A stretch of 64,000 nt of DNA from Paenirhodobacter ferrireducens (GCF_004022265.1 NZ_SAVB01000009.1:94505-158504), one strand, 5' to 3'. Counted from the first letter of the stretch, positions 45,003 through 53,577 are shown. Notes: a model not told the origin generated them from the sequence alone. Made by a program: numbers and translations.

Positions 45003-46316
45003 ATGCGCCTGCGCCGGCTGATCGCCGATGCCTTCCATGCCCCCCGCTCGGGCGAGCTGGAGGAACTGAGGGACGCGCTCTTCACCCTCGACGCGGACGG
45101 CACGATCCTGTCGGTCGAACCGGGCGGCCATGCGCCCGACGCCGAGCGCCTGCCCGCGGGGCAGGTGCTGTTGCCGGGTTTTGTCGACCTGCATGTGCAC
45201 GCGCCGCAATATGCGCAGCTCGGCACCGCGCTCGACCTGCCGCTCGAGGACTGGTTGAACGAATACACCTTCCCGCTCGAGGCGCGCTTTGCCGATCTGG
45301 ATTTCGCCGAGACGGTCTATCGCGCGCTGATCGCCGACATGCTGGCGCTCGGCACCACCTCGGCGCTGCATTTCGCCACGATCCATGTGCCGGCGACGAA
45401 CCGGTTGGCCGAGATCTGCCTTGAACTCGGCCAGCGCGCGGTGATCGGCAAGGTGGCGATGGATCATCCCGAGACCTGCCCCGAGTTCTACCGCGACGCC
45501 TCGGCCGAGGCGGCGGTCGACGGCAGCCGCGCGGTGATCGCCCATATCGCCGCGCTGCCGGACAATGCCGGGCTGGTCGCCGCCGCGATCACCCCGCGCT
45601 TCGTGCCGTCGTGTACCGATGCCTGCCTCGAGGGGCTGGGCCGGCTTGCCGCGGAAACCGGGGTGCGGGTGCAGTCGCATGTGTCCGAAAGCGATTGGGA
45701 ACATGGCTTCGTGCGCACCCGCATGGGCCGCTCGGATGCCGAGACGCTGGTCCATTTCGGCCTGATGCCGGCGCATTCGGTCTTTGCCCATGCGACGCAT
45801 CTGTCGCCCTCGGACATGGATCTGCTGCGCGAGCGTGGCGCGGGCGTTGCGCATTGCCCGCTGTCGAACGCCTATTTCGCCAATGCCGTCTTCCCGCTGC
45901 GCAGGGCGCTCGAGAGCGGGTTGCGGGTGGGGCTCGGCACCGACATCTCGGGCGGGCCCGCACCCTCGATCTTCGAGGCGGCGCGGATGGCGGTTGCCGC
46001 GTCGCGGATGCGCGAGGGGGGCGTCGATGCCGATCGGCCGCCCTCTGAGCGCGGCGCGGGGCCGTCCCGCGTCGACATGCGCACGGCCTTCCATCTGGCC
46101 ACCCGCGGCGGGGCCGAGGCGCTTGGCCTGCCGGTGGGCGCCTTCATGCCGGGGCTGAAGTTCGACGCGATGGCGGTCGACACCACGGCGCGCGACGGCA
46201 CGATCCGGGTCTTTGGCCAGACGGGCGAGCGGCTGCTGGAAAAGATCCTGCACGGGGCAAGCCGGCCGAACATCGCGCGGGTCTGGACCGACGGGGTCGA
46301 GCGCCACCGCCGCTAG
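45003..46316 (+). CDS. guaD: Guanine deaminase
   Basis: 437 residues converting guanine to xanthine. Diagnostic blocks are PGFVDLHVHAPQY (metal HxH), LPLEDWLNEYTFPLEARF, LGTTSALHFATIH, TPRFVPSCTD, QSHVSESDWEHGF and GTDISGGPAPSIFEAARMA. It is the last gene of the rightward operon, 3 bp after the oxygenase, and converges on the MocA-like gene. Xanthine could then go to the molybdenum hydroxylase of the leftward operon. Confidence 0.93.
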   Translation: MRLRRLIADAFHAPRSGELEELRDALFTLDADGTILSVEPGGHAPDAERLPAGQVLLPGFVDLHVHAPQYAQLGTALDLPLEDWLNEYTFPLEARFADLDFAETVYRALIADMLALGTTSALHFATIHVPATNRLAEICLELGQRAVIGKVAMDHPETCPEFYRDASAEAAVDGSRAVIAHIAALPDNAGLVAAAITPRFVPSCTDACLEGLGRLAAETGVRVQSHVSESDWEHGFVRTRMGRSDAETLVHFGLMPAHSVFAHATHLSPSDMDLLRERGAGVAHCPLSNAYFANAVFPLRRALESGLRVGLGTDISGGPAPSIFEAARMAVAASRMREGGVDADRPPSERGAGPSRVDMRTAFHLATRGGAEALGLPVGAFMPGLKFDAMAVDTTARDGTIRVFGQTGERLLEKILHGASRPNIARVWTDGVERHRR

Positions 46317-46318
46317 GC

Positions 46319-46879
46319 CTATTGCAGGCGGGCCAGATCCTCGGGCGTGTCGATATCAGCCAGCAGATGCGGCATGCAAGGCACCCGCACCACGCCGGGC
46401 GCGCCGCGCAGCAGGCTGCCCGCGCCACGGTCGCCATCAAGCGCACGCAGCTCGTCGAACATCGAGGCCGGCAGGCAGACCGGCGGCGCGCCATGGCTGC
46501 CGGCCCAGGCCGAGGCCGGGCGGTCGGCCGCGGCATGTTCCAGCACCTGACGCATCAGCGACGGCGGCACCCGCGGCATGTCAGCGAGCACGATCAGCAG
46601 CAGCTCGGCGCCGACCGCCTCGGCATGGTCGATCGCGGCGCGCAGGCTGTCCGACTGCTGGCATCCCGGTGCGACCTCGACGATTTCGTAATCGGCCAGC
46701 AGCGGGCGCAGCGCGGGAGAGGAGATCACCGCGACCCGTTCGTCAACCGGAACCGCCAGCAGGGCGTGGGCGGCATGGGTGGCAAGCGGTCGGCCACGAA
46801 AGGGGGCAAGCAGCTTGTCTTCGGCTCCGAAGCGGCGCGAGATCCCCGCCGCCAGCAAGGCACCGATCGTGCGCGTCAT
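46319..46879 (-). CDS. MocA-like molybdenum cofactor cytidylyltransferase
   Basis: 186-residue nucleotidyltransferase of the MobA/MocA fold: LLAAGISRRFGAEDKLLAPF (nucleotide-binding loop), VLADMPRVPPSLMRQ (metal aspartate), GSHGAPPVCL and a C-terminal DIDTPEDL. MocA enzymes add CMP to the molybdenum cofactor for hydroxylases like the one encoded at 26781-30277. ATG 46879 is chosen by spacing to GAAGGG; ATG 46885 is six bases upstream. It faces guaD with a 2-bp gap and is not in either operon. Confidence 0.85.
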   Translation of the reverse strand: MTRTIGALLAAGISRRFGAEDKLLAPFRGRPLATHAAHALLAVPVDERVAVISSPALRPLLADYEIVEVAPGCQQSDSLRAAIDHAEAVGAELLLIVLADMPRVPPSLMRQVLEHAAADRPASAWAGSHGAPPVCLPASMFDELRALDGDRGAGSLLRGAPGVVRVPCMPHLLADIDTPEDLARLQ

Positions 46880-46969
46880 CTTCATCCCTTCCAACCGACA
46901 GGATTGACCTGCATCAAGGCCACTTTTTACACTTCCGGCCACAATACACCGGAAACAGAGGAGAAAGCC

Positions 46970-47308
46970 ATGAAATCCCTCGATACCCGGCGGGCGGAAC
47001 TCGAAGCCCGCAAGGCGCTCCTTCTGGCGCGCGTCGACCAGATTTCCGACGACCTCGAGGAGAGCGAGGGCGAGAAGGACTGGGCCGAACAGGCGACCTG
47101 GCACGAGACCGACGAGGTGCTGCGGGGCTTGGGTGTCTCGGCGCAGGACGAGATGCGGATGATCGAGGCGGCCGAGCGGCGGATGGCCGAGGGCGAATAC
47201 GGCTATTGCACCGTCTGTGGCGAGAAGATCTCGGAAGAACGGCTCGATCTGTTGCCGGCAACCCCCTTCTGTCGCAATCACGCGCCGAAGCGCAAAACCG
47301 CTGCCTGA
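46970..47308 (+). CDS. TraR/DksA family zinc-finger protein
   Basis: 112 residues: an N-terminal coiled-coil helix pair (residues about 5-75) and a C-terminal zinc finger, YCTVCGEKISEERLDLLP then FCRNHA. The last ligand is His instead of the usual Cys. Family members enter the RNA-polymerase secondary channel or act as small regulators. ATG 46970 follows GAGGAGAAAG. The neighbouring mocA gene is divergent, 90 bp away. Cellular target unknown. Confidence 0.85.
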   Translation: MKSLDTRRAELEARKALLLARVDQISDDLEESEGEKDWAEQATWHETDEVLRGLGVSAQDEMRMIEAAERRMAEGEYGYCTVCGEKISEERLDLLPATPFCRNHAPKRKTAA

Positions 47309-47405
47309 GCGGGGCTTGGCGTTCAAGTCTCTGGAAAAGGACGGTTTTTCCTTGCAGGCGCAGGGCTTGTCCGTAAACTCTGCGAAACGGCGGAGCGGAC
47401 GGGCG

Positions 47406-49400
47406 ATGACGAAACGGGCAAGGCTGCAGCGGCGCGAGGGCGTGGCGCTCATCACTCTGGCGGGGGCGGCCGAGGCGCCGGCGGGCGCGGGCTTCGACGC
47501 GGGGCTGCGTGTGGCCCTGGCCGGGGCGCTGGCCGCCTGCGATCAGGACCCCGATCTGCGCGCGATCGTCTTGCGCGCCGGAGATGGCGGCTGGCCGGTG
47601 GCGGCCGATGCCGCGGAGGACTATGCCGAAACCGCGGGAGTGCCGACGCTGGGCGTGCTGGCAAACCGGATCGCCACGGCGCGGGTGCCGGTGGTCGCGG
47701 TGCTGACCGGCACGATTGCCGGCGGCGGGCTGGCGCTTGCCCAGGCCTCCGGGCTGCGCATGGCGCTGTCGGGAACCCGTTTCGCCGCGCCCGAGGCCGG
47801 GATGGGGCTGATTCCCGCGGCCGGCGGGCTGGTGCGTCTCGCGCGTCGGGCCGGGGCGGCTGCGGCACTTGATTTCGTGACCGCCGGGCGGGGGCTTGAT
47901 GCGCAGGCGGCGATGCGGGCCGGGCTGTGCGATGCCGTGGCCTCGGAGGGGGCGGTCGAATCCGCCGCGCTGACCGAGGCATTGCGGGTGGCCGACAGCG
48001 GCGCCGCGCCGCTGCCGCCGCGCGAGGGTTCGGTCGAGGACCCGGTACGCTATCTCGACGGGCTCGAGGCGGCGCGGGCGCGGCTGCCCGAGGGGCCGCT
48101 GGCTGCCGTCTTCGCCCGCGCCGCCGAGGTGATCGAGGCGGCAGCGCTCCTGCCGCTGTCTGAGGCGCTCGAGTTCGAGGCGGTGGCCTATGCCGACCTC
48201 GCCGGTGCCGAGCTTTCGGCGGCGCTGCGCCATGTCGCCGCGGCGCGGCGGGCGGCGGCGCAGATCGCCGGCGCGCCGGTCGTGGGCGAGGTCGCGCGGG
48301 TCGGCTCGGTCGCGCTCTGGAACCAGCCCGACCGGCTGGCGCTCGCCCTGCTCGGGCGCGGGCTCAGGGTGCAGCTCGGCGCCACCGATCCGGCACGGAT
48401 CGAGGCCTCGGTGCGGCTGATCGCCGAGGCGCAGGAGGCGGCGCTGCAGGCCGGCCGGGTCAATGCCGCCAAGCGTGACGCCGATTGGGACCGGCTCGAG
48501 CCGGTGGCCGCGCCCGAAGCCTTTGGCCCCGCCGACGTGATCCTCGCGGCCCCGGGCGCGGGCGAGCTTGCGCGGCTGCGCGCGGCGCTGCCGGCAGGCG
48601 TTGTGCTGGCGCTCGAGGGCGGCGGGGCGGGGGCGGAGCTGTCCTTCACCCGCTGGCCGGGCCTGACCGAGATCTGGGCGGCGGCGCCCGAGCCGGGGGC
48701 GGCGCTGCACCGGCTCGCGGCGGTGCTGCGTGCCGAGGGCGGTGCGGTGGTTCATGCGCGGGGGCTCGGGGGGCAGCTCGAGGCGGCGTTTCTGGCGGCG
48801 GCCGAGCGCGCGGTGATGGCCGGCGCGGCACCGGCCGTGGTCGATGCGGCGCTGACCGGCTGGGGCTTTGCCGAGGGGCCCTTCGCCCGGCTCGACCGGA
48901 TCGGGCTCGCGGCGGGGCAGGGGCTTCTTGCCGCGGCCGGGCGGAGCGGCGGCGCCTATCTCGCCTGGCTCGGGCTCGAGGGGCGCACCGGCCGCGCCGC
49001 GGGGCGCGGCGTCTGGCTTTACGAGGCGGGCAAGCCGCCCGCGCCCTGGCCGGACGAGGCGCCCGTGCTCGAGGCCTTGCGGGTCGAGGCCGGGGGCGCC
49101 GTGCGCCGGCTTGGCGCGGCCGAGATCGTGGCGCGGGTGCTGGCCGAGATCGCCGGTGCGGGGGCGGCGGCATTGCAGGCCGGCGCGGCGCATCGCGCAG
49201 GCGATGTCGACCTTGTGGCGATCGCCGCGACGGGCTTTCCGCGCCACCGCGGCGGGCCGCTGTTCCAGGCGGACCGGATGGGGCTGCTCGCGCTGCGCAA
49301 GCGGCTGCGCGCGCTCCTGAACGAAGGCGCGCCCGAACCGGTCACGCTGCTCGATGTGCTGATCCGCAACGGCCGGCGCTTTGGCGAGCTTGACGGCTGA
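47406..49400 (+). CDS. Enoyl-CoA hydratase / 3-hydroxyacyl-CoA dehydrogenase family protein, degenerate
   Basis: 664 residues with FadJ/FadB-like order. An N-terminal crotonase domain (TGTIAGGGLALAQASGL, APEAGMGLIPAAGG) is followed by a 3-hydroxyacyl-CoA dehydrogenase region and a C-terminal helical domain with GFPRHRGGPLFQADRMG. The NAD-binding GxGxMG turn is not present where expected: RVGSVALWNQPDRLALALLG replaces it. The dehydrogenase step may therefore be lost. ATG 47406 is the first plausible start. The length is slightly short for FadJ (about 700). Confidence 0.78.
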   Translation: MTKRARLQRREGVALITLAGAAEAPAGAGFDAGLRVALAGALAACDQDPDLRAIVLRAGDGGWPVAADAAEDYAETAGVPTLGVLANRIATARVPVVAVLTGTIAGGGLALAQASGLRMALSGTRFAAPEAGMGLIPAAGGLVRLARRAGAAAALDFVTAGRGLDAQAAMRAGLCDAVASEGAVESAALTEALRVADSGAAPLPPREGSVEDPVRYLDGLEAARARLPEGPLAAVFARAAEVIEAAALLPLSEALEFEAVAYADLAGAELSAALRHVAAARRAAAQIAGAPVVGEVARVGSVALWNQPDRLALALLGRGLRVQLGATDPARIEASVRLIAEAQEAALQAGRVNAAKRDADWDRLEPVAAPEAFGPADVILAAPGAGELARLRAALPAGVVLALEGGGAGAELSFTRWPGLTEIWAAAPEPGAALHRLAAVLRAEGGAVVHARGLGGQLEAAFLAAAERAVMAGAAPAVVDAALTGWGFAEGPFARLDRIGLAAGQGLLAAAGRSGGAYLAWLGLEGRTGRAAGRGVWLYEAGKPPAPWPDEAPVLEALRVEAGGAVRRLGAAEIVARVLAEIAGAGAAALQAGAAHRAGDVDLVAIAATGFPRHRGGPLFQADRMGLLALRKRLRALLNEGAPEPVTLLDVLIRNGRRFGELDG

Positions 49401-49409
49401 GCCCGCGCC

Positions 49410-49625
49410 TCAGCGCAGGATCACGCCCACCACCACCATCATCAGCCCGAGCGCCGAGACCAGCAGCGCGCCGATGTTCAGCAGCACCGCATGTTGCAGT
49501 CTCTCGCGCAGCGCGGCGTCGCTGAGCCCTGCGCGGCGGGCGCGCCCAACGGTCAGCACGCTCCAGACGATGCCGGCAAGGCCCGCCAGGACGATGATCG
49601 CGCCCGGCCAGATCAGATAGTCCAT
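49410..49625 (-). CDS. Small two-helix membrane protein
   Basis: 71 residues with two hydrophobic helices (about 5-25 and 48-70) joined by a basic, helical loop (VGRARRAGLSDAALRERLQH). ATG 49625 follows GGGAGGAAG. The same layout is common as a hypothetical protein in Rhodobacterales. No function known. It converges on the FadJ-like gene. Confidence 0.75.
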   Translation of the reverse strand: MDYLIWPGAIIVLAGLAGIVWSVLTVGRARRAGLSDAALRERLQHAVLLNIGALLVSALGLMMVVVGVILR

Positions 49626-49777
49626 TGCTTCCTCCCGCGTTTTCCCACCGGCCTAGCCCGGTGGGCGGCGCTTGGCAAGCAAAGGCCGGCCGGTGGGTGC
49701 CTTCGGGCGCTTGAAGCGCGGGGGCCGGCGGGCTAGTCAGGACGCACTGACCGAGCAGGACGAGCAGGAGCAGAGCC

Positions 49778-50026
49778 ATGAATGATGCCGCCTATAATGT
49801 GACCGCCGACGAACTGCGCCAGTTCATCGAGCAATTCGAGCATCTCGAAGCCGAGAAGAAGGATATCGCCGAACAGCAGAAGGACGTGATGTCCGAGGCG
49901 AAGGCGCGCGGCTACGACACCAAGGTGATGAAGAAGATCATCGCGATGCGCAAACGCGACCGCGATGATCTGGCTGAAGAGGAAGCGATCCTCGACATCT
50001 ACAAGGCCGCGCTCGGCATGGCCTGA
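49778..50026 (+). CDS. UPF0335/DUF2312 family protein (chromosomal copy)
   Basis: 82 residues, almost entirely helical and highly charged: ITADELRQFIE-type start (here VTADELRQFIEQFEHLEAEK), then DIAEQQKDVM, EAKARGYDTKVMKKII and AMRKRDRDDL, ending YKAALGMA. The family is found across alphaproteobacteria and their phages; its role is unknown, though a DNA-associated or cell-cycle role is often guessed. A second copy in the prophage at 53765 is about 87% identical over 75 residues. Confidence 0.93.
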   Translation: MNDAAYNVTADELRQFIEQFEHLEAEKKDIAEQQKDVMSEAKARGYDTKVMKKIIAMRKRDRDDLAEEEAILDIYKAALGMA

Positions 50027-50085
50027 CCGGGGCACGGATGCGGGCCGGCCCTTCCCGCGCGGGAGGGGCCGCCCGGTGCCGGGGG

Positions 50086-50967
50086 TCAGGGGGCGATGAA
50101 GGTCACGCCTTCCATCGCCGCGATTTCGGCCACGTCGGCCTCGTAGCCGCGGGTGATCTGCGCCACCAGATCCTCGGTCCAGCCCGGCAGCGACAGCTCG
50201 ACCTCGAGCGTCTCGGGACGGACGAACTTGTCGAGGAAGGCGCTGACCACCTTGCGCCGCTGCGCCACCGACTGCGGCGGGTGCTGTGCGAGATAGCCGC
50301 GCAGCCGCGTCATTCCCTCGTGCGTCATGATCTCTTCGAGCAGGCTGTCCTCGCCCACCAGCGGCACGCCGGCGGGGATGCCGCCAAGGCTGCGCAGCAC
50401 CTCGGGGAAGATCAGCGGCTGGTCCTCGTTGCACCACACGACAAAGCGCAGCCCGCGCGCGGCGGCGACCATCTCGCGCACGACGGGCGCCCAGTGGAGG
50501 CTTTCCGGCGTCTGCCCCGCCATGAAGTCGTCGTAGCTGCGTTCGGGCGCGCGGGCGACCAGCGCCGCGACCAGTGTCGCGGGGTTGATCAGGCCAAGGT
50601 GGAACTCGGCCTGCGCATCGGGAAAGAGATTCGCCAGCGGCTCGAGCTTGGCCGGGGCCGAGGCGTAGAACCCCGCCTCGGTCACCGCCCGGTCGTAAAG
50701 GCCGAGAAAGTTCGGGTGGCTGAAGATCAGCCGGCTGCCCTCGGGGGCGGCATCGCCCAGACAGGTGGCGAGCAGGCTCGCCTGGGTCTCGGGATCGGCG
50801 GGCTGGCCCTTTAGCGCGATCAGCGCGTCGCGCAGCGCGCCGCGATAGGCGCGCGGTGCCGGCACCACCGCGCCGACCCGGGCCAGGGCATCGTGGTTTG
50901 CCGCCAATGTGGTGATCAGCCGGTCCTCGTCGGTGGAATGCGCGCCGAGGTGAAAGACGACCTGCAT
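50086..50967 (-). CDS. Hypothetical protein, sulfotransferase-like start
   Basis: 293 residues. The N-terminus MQVVFHLGAHSTDEDRL occupies the place of the PAPS-binding loop of sulfotransferase-like proteins (usually H-x-G-x-H/P-x-T-G-T), but the lysine/threonine pattern is changed. SRLIFSHPNFLG and KFVRPETLEVELSLPGW follow. It might be a degenerate sulfotransferase or a glycan-linked protein. Stand-alone gene, ATG 50967, divergent from the permease gene. Confidence 0.65.
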   Translation of the reverse strand: MQVVFHLGAHSTDEDRLITTLAANHDALARVGAVVPAPRAYRGALRDALIALKGQPADPETQASLLATCLGDAAPEGSRLIFSHPNFLGLYDRAVTEAGFYASAPAKLEPLANLFPDAQAEFHLGLINPATLVAALVARAPERSYDDFMAGQTPESLHWAPVVREMVAAARGLRFVVWCNEDQPLIFPEVLRSLGGIPAGVPLVGEDSLLEEIMTHEGMTRLRGYLAQHPPQSVAQRRKVVSAFLDKFVRPETLEVELSLPGWTEDLVAQITRGYEADVAEIAAMEGVTFIAP

Positions 50968-51047
50968 GGAATTGTCCTTTGCTGCTCGGCGGCGAGAATA
51001 GCTGCGGATTTCTGGACAGGCAAACCGCTTCTGGGATAAGGAAGCGC

Positions 51048-52736
51048 ATGGAATCTGATAAGAACACTCGGAATTGCGCGGCAGGGCCCGCGGCGGCGGG
51101 CGCGCTGCGCCAGGCGGGCTCGGGCCTGTGGTCGGCGGGCGCGCTGGCGATTGCGGCGCTGATTGCCGCGCCGCTCGTCGCGGTGATCTGGATCGCGCTC
51201 AACCCGACCGAGAACATCTGGCCGCACATGCTGGCCTCGACCCTGCCGCGCTATCTGGCGAATACGGCGGCGCTCGCGGGCGGGGTGGCGGCGCTTTCGG
51301 CCGCGGCGGGGACGGGGGCGGCCTGGCTCGTCGTGATGTATCGCTTCCCGGGCAGCCGGCTGCTCGAGTGGCTGCTGCTGCTGCCGCTCGCGGTGCCGGC
51401 CTATGTCGGCGCCTATGCGCTGGTCGATTTCCTCGACTATTCCGGCCCGGTGCAGTCGGGGCTGCGCGCTGCCATGGGCTGGGCCACGGCGCGCGACTAC
51501 TGGTTCCCCGAGGTGCGCTCGCGCGGGGCGGCGACGCTGGTCCTTGCGGCGGCGCTTTACCCCTATACCTACCTGCTGACCCGCTCCGCCTTCCGAGAGC
51601 AGTCGGGGGCGAGCTACGAGGTGGCGCGGGCACTTGGCGCGGGGCCTTGGGCGCTCTTTTGGCGGGTCGGCCTGCCGCTCGCGCGCCCGGCGATCGCCGC
51701 CGGTGCGGCGATCGCGATGATGGAGACCGTGGCCGATTTCGGCGTCGTCGACTACTTCGGGGTGCAGACTCTGACCACCGGCATCTTCACCACCTGGCTC
51801 GAGGCCGGCAATGCGGGCGGGGCGGCGCAGATTGCCTGCGTCATCCTCGGCGTCGTGCTGCTGCTCGTCGCGCTCGAGGCGGCGGGGCGGCGGCGGGCAC
51901 GGCATTACCAGTCGGCGCGCGGCACGCGCCCGGTGATCGCGACGCGGCTGCCGGGGCTTGCGGGGCTTGCGGCGACGGTGGCCTGCACGATCCCCTTCGC
52001 CGCGGGCTTCGTGCTGCCGGTGGCGGTGCTCGGCGCGCAGGCCGCCGCCCATCCCGAGGCCTGGGGCGGGCGCGGCCTTGCCCGCGCCTTCTGGCACACG
52101 CTGGCGACGGGGGGCGCGGCGGCGGTTCTGACCGTCGCGGCGGCGCTGTTCCTCGTCTACGGCGTGCGGCTCTCGGGGCGGCGGCTGCCGCGGCTGGTGC
52201 TGCCGGTCACGGTGCTGGGCTATGCGGCGCCCGGCGCGGTGCTGGCGGTGGGGATCCTGCTGCCGCTTGCGGCGCTCGACCACCGCATCGCCGATACCAT
52301 CGCGGCGCTGACCGGCCATGACCCGGGGCTGATCCTCACCGGCTCGGCCACCGCGATCGTGCTGGCCTATGTCGTGCGCTTCTTCGCGCTGGCCGAGGGC
52401 TCGGCCGAGACCGCCTTCGGCCGGATCCCGCCCTCGCTGCCGATGGCCGCGCGCTCGCTTGGCCGCAGTGCGGGGGGCGTGCTGCGCGCGGTCTATCTGC
52501 CGCTGATGAAGGGCTCGATCGGATCGGCGCTGCTTCTGGTCTTCGTCGATTGCGTGAAGGAGCTGCCGGCGACGATGCTGTTGCGCCCGTTCAACTACGA
52601 GACGCTGGCGACGCGGGTGCACGAGAAGGCGAGCCTCGAGAACCTCGGCGACGCGGCGCCGCCCGCACTGCTGGTCAGCGCCGTGGGGCTGGCCGCTGTG
52701 GTGGTGCTGGCGCGGGCGAACCTGCGCCGGCGCTGA
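51048..52736 (+). CDS. Iron(III)-type ABC transporter permease (FbpB/SfuB family), orphan
   Basis: 562-residue inner-membrane protein made of two fused permease halves, about 12 helices. Each half has a coupling loop: SYEVARALGAGPWALFWRVGLPLARPA and MAARSLGRSAGGVLRAVYLPLMKGS. This is the FbpB two-domain layout used for ferric-ion import. ATG 51048 is preceded by AAGGAAG. Neither a binding protein nor an ATPase is adjacent, so the partners must be elsewhere. Confidence 0.88.
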   Translation: MESDKNTRNCAAGPAAAGALRQAGSGLWSAGALAIAALIAAPLVAVIWIALNPTENIWPHMLASTLPRYLANTAALAGGVAALSAAAGTGAAWLVVMYRFPGSRLLEWLLLLPLAVPAYVGAYALVDFLDYSGPVQSGLRAAMGWATARDYWFPEVRSRGAATLVLAAALYPYTYLLTRSAFREQSGASYEVARALGAGPWALFWRVGLPLARPAIAAGAAIAMMETVADFGVVDYFGVQTLTTGIFTTWLEAGNAGGAAQIACVILGVVLLLVALEAAGRRRARHYQSARGTRPVIATRLPGLAGLAATVACTIPFAAGFVLPVAVLGAQAAAHPEAWGGRGLARAFWHTLATGGAAAVLTVAAALFLVYGVRLSGRRLPRLVLPVTVLGYAAPGAVLAVGILLPLAALDHRIADTIAALTGHDPGLILTGSATAIVLAYVVRFFALAEGSAETAFGRIPPSLPMAARSLGRSAGGVLRAVYLPLMKGSIGSALLLVFVDCVKELPATMLLRPFNYETLATRVHEKASLENLGDAAPPALLVSAVGLAAVVVLARANLRRR

Positions 52737-52777
52737 GGCTTGCGCGATCGGGCCGCGCCCTGTATCGAGGGCCGCGT

Positions 52778-52853
52778 GCCGGCGTAGCTCAGTTGGTAGA
52801 GCGGCGATCTTGTAAGTCGAGGGTCGGGGGTTCAAGTCCCTCCGTCGGCACCA
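52778..52853 (+). tRNA. tRNA-Thr (anticodon TGT)
   Basis: 76 nt that fold into a full cloverleaf. The acceptor stem is GCCGGCG with CGTCGGC (one G-T pair). The D-arm is GCTC...GAGC, the anticodon loop CTTGTAA reads TGT (Thr), the T-arm is GGGGG-TTCAAGT-CCCTC, and CCA is encoded. It is followed directly by AT-rich, phage-like sequence, and tRNA 3' ends are common prophage attachment sites. Confidence 0.95.
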
Positions 52854-52895
52854 CAATGTCAACCTAGTGTATTGATATTGTTTTTGTTTTTGATT

Positions 52896-52929
52896 TGTGG
52901 GGCTGATTGGCCCCACATCTAGCCCCACA
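52896..52929. repeat. TGTGGGGC/GCCCCACA repeats at the prophage left edge
   Basis: TGTGGGGC (52896-52903) and GCCCCACA (52910-52917) form an 8-bp inverted repeat with a six-base loop. A direct copy, GCCCCACA (52922-52929), starts 12 bp after the second. No T-run follows on either strand, so it is not a convincing terminator. Position between the tRNA and the excisionase gene suggests integrase/excisionase arm sites. Confidence 0.45.
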
Positions 52930-52930
52930 C

Positions 52931-53137
52931 TCACGACGCGCTGGAAGGCGGCTCCCCCCGAAGCCAGGCATCCATCTCATCCGCGTTCACGCGGCTGCCG
53001 CGCTGCCGGTGGATGGTGATCTCGCCCCGCGCCGCGGCTCTGTAGACCGTCGCCCGCGAAATCCCGAACCAATGCGCGACATCGGACACCCGGACCCACA
53101 GAGGGCGAGTGATCGTGATCTGCTCATGCTTTCCCAT
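52931..53137 (-). CDS. AlpA-like helix-turn-helix excisionase
   Basis: 68-residue MerR-like winged-helix protein: VRVSDVAHWFGISRATVYRAAARGEITIHRQRGSRVNADEMDAWL, the standard excisionase/AlpA layout. It probably bends attachment-site DNA and promotes excision or activates integrase expression. Its start overlaps the preceding gene's stop (TGATG). It is last in the leftward operon and nearest to tRNA-Thr, the expected place for an excision function. Confidence 0.85.
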   Translation of the reverse strand: MGKHEQITITRPLWVRVSDVAHWFGISRATVYRAAARGEITIHRQRGSRVNADEMDAWLRGEPPSSAS

Positions 53138-53577
53138 CAGTTTTTCTCCATCTTGTCGAGTGCATCGAGCGCGATGCGGCGGATCGGACCGCCGCTGATC
53201 CTGGCGATTTCGGTGAGGGCCGCGCGGGCGGTGGCCACATAGGCGCGCACCTCGGTCTCCGGGCAGGTGGTGACGGAGGCGTAGAGCGGCGTCACCGCCC
53301 AGTCCCCCTCGCTCTCGAAAAATGCGGCCCTCTCCGCCTTTCGCTCGAAGTGGTATTCCCCCTTGAAAGTCTGGTCTTCACAGAGCCACGCCATCGGTTC
53401 AGCCTGCGCCCGCAATCGCGCGACCTCGGCCTCAGCTTTCTCGGCGCGCTTCACCACCGCGTCGCGCTCTGCCACCAGCGCCCTCACCATATTTTCTGAT
53501 GCTTGTGCTGCGACGGAATGCGCGAGACCATGTAAGTAGTTGAGATAGCGGTCAGCAGCCGCAGTGATCGTGCTCAT
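53137..53577 (-). CDS. Ead/Ea22-like phage protein
   Basis: 146 residues: an N-terminal helical part with a coiled coil (ERDAVVKRAEKAEAEVARLRAQ, residues about 37-58), then a small domain running from MAWLCED to AVTPLYAS. That combination is the pattern of phage Ead/Ea22-type early proteins. Function is not known. Translationally coupled on both sides. Confidence 0.65.
   Translation of the reverse strand: MSTITAAADRYLNYLHGLAHSVAAQASENMVRALVAERDAVVKRAEKAEAEVARLRAQAEPMAWLCEDQTFKGEYHFERKAERAAFFESEGDWAVTPLYASVTTCPETEVRAYVATARAALTEIARISGGPIRRIALDALDKMEKN

Noticed and set aside
47333..47351. GGAAAA/TTTTCC hairpin after the DksA-like gene as a terminator
   Set aside because: The stem is short, with the T-run inside it; too weak to list as a feature.
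52896..52917. Hairpin after the excisionase gene as an intrinsic terminator
   Set aside because: The stem is good, but no T-run follows on either strand.
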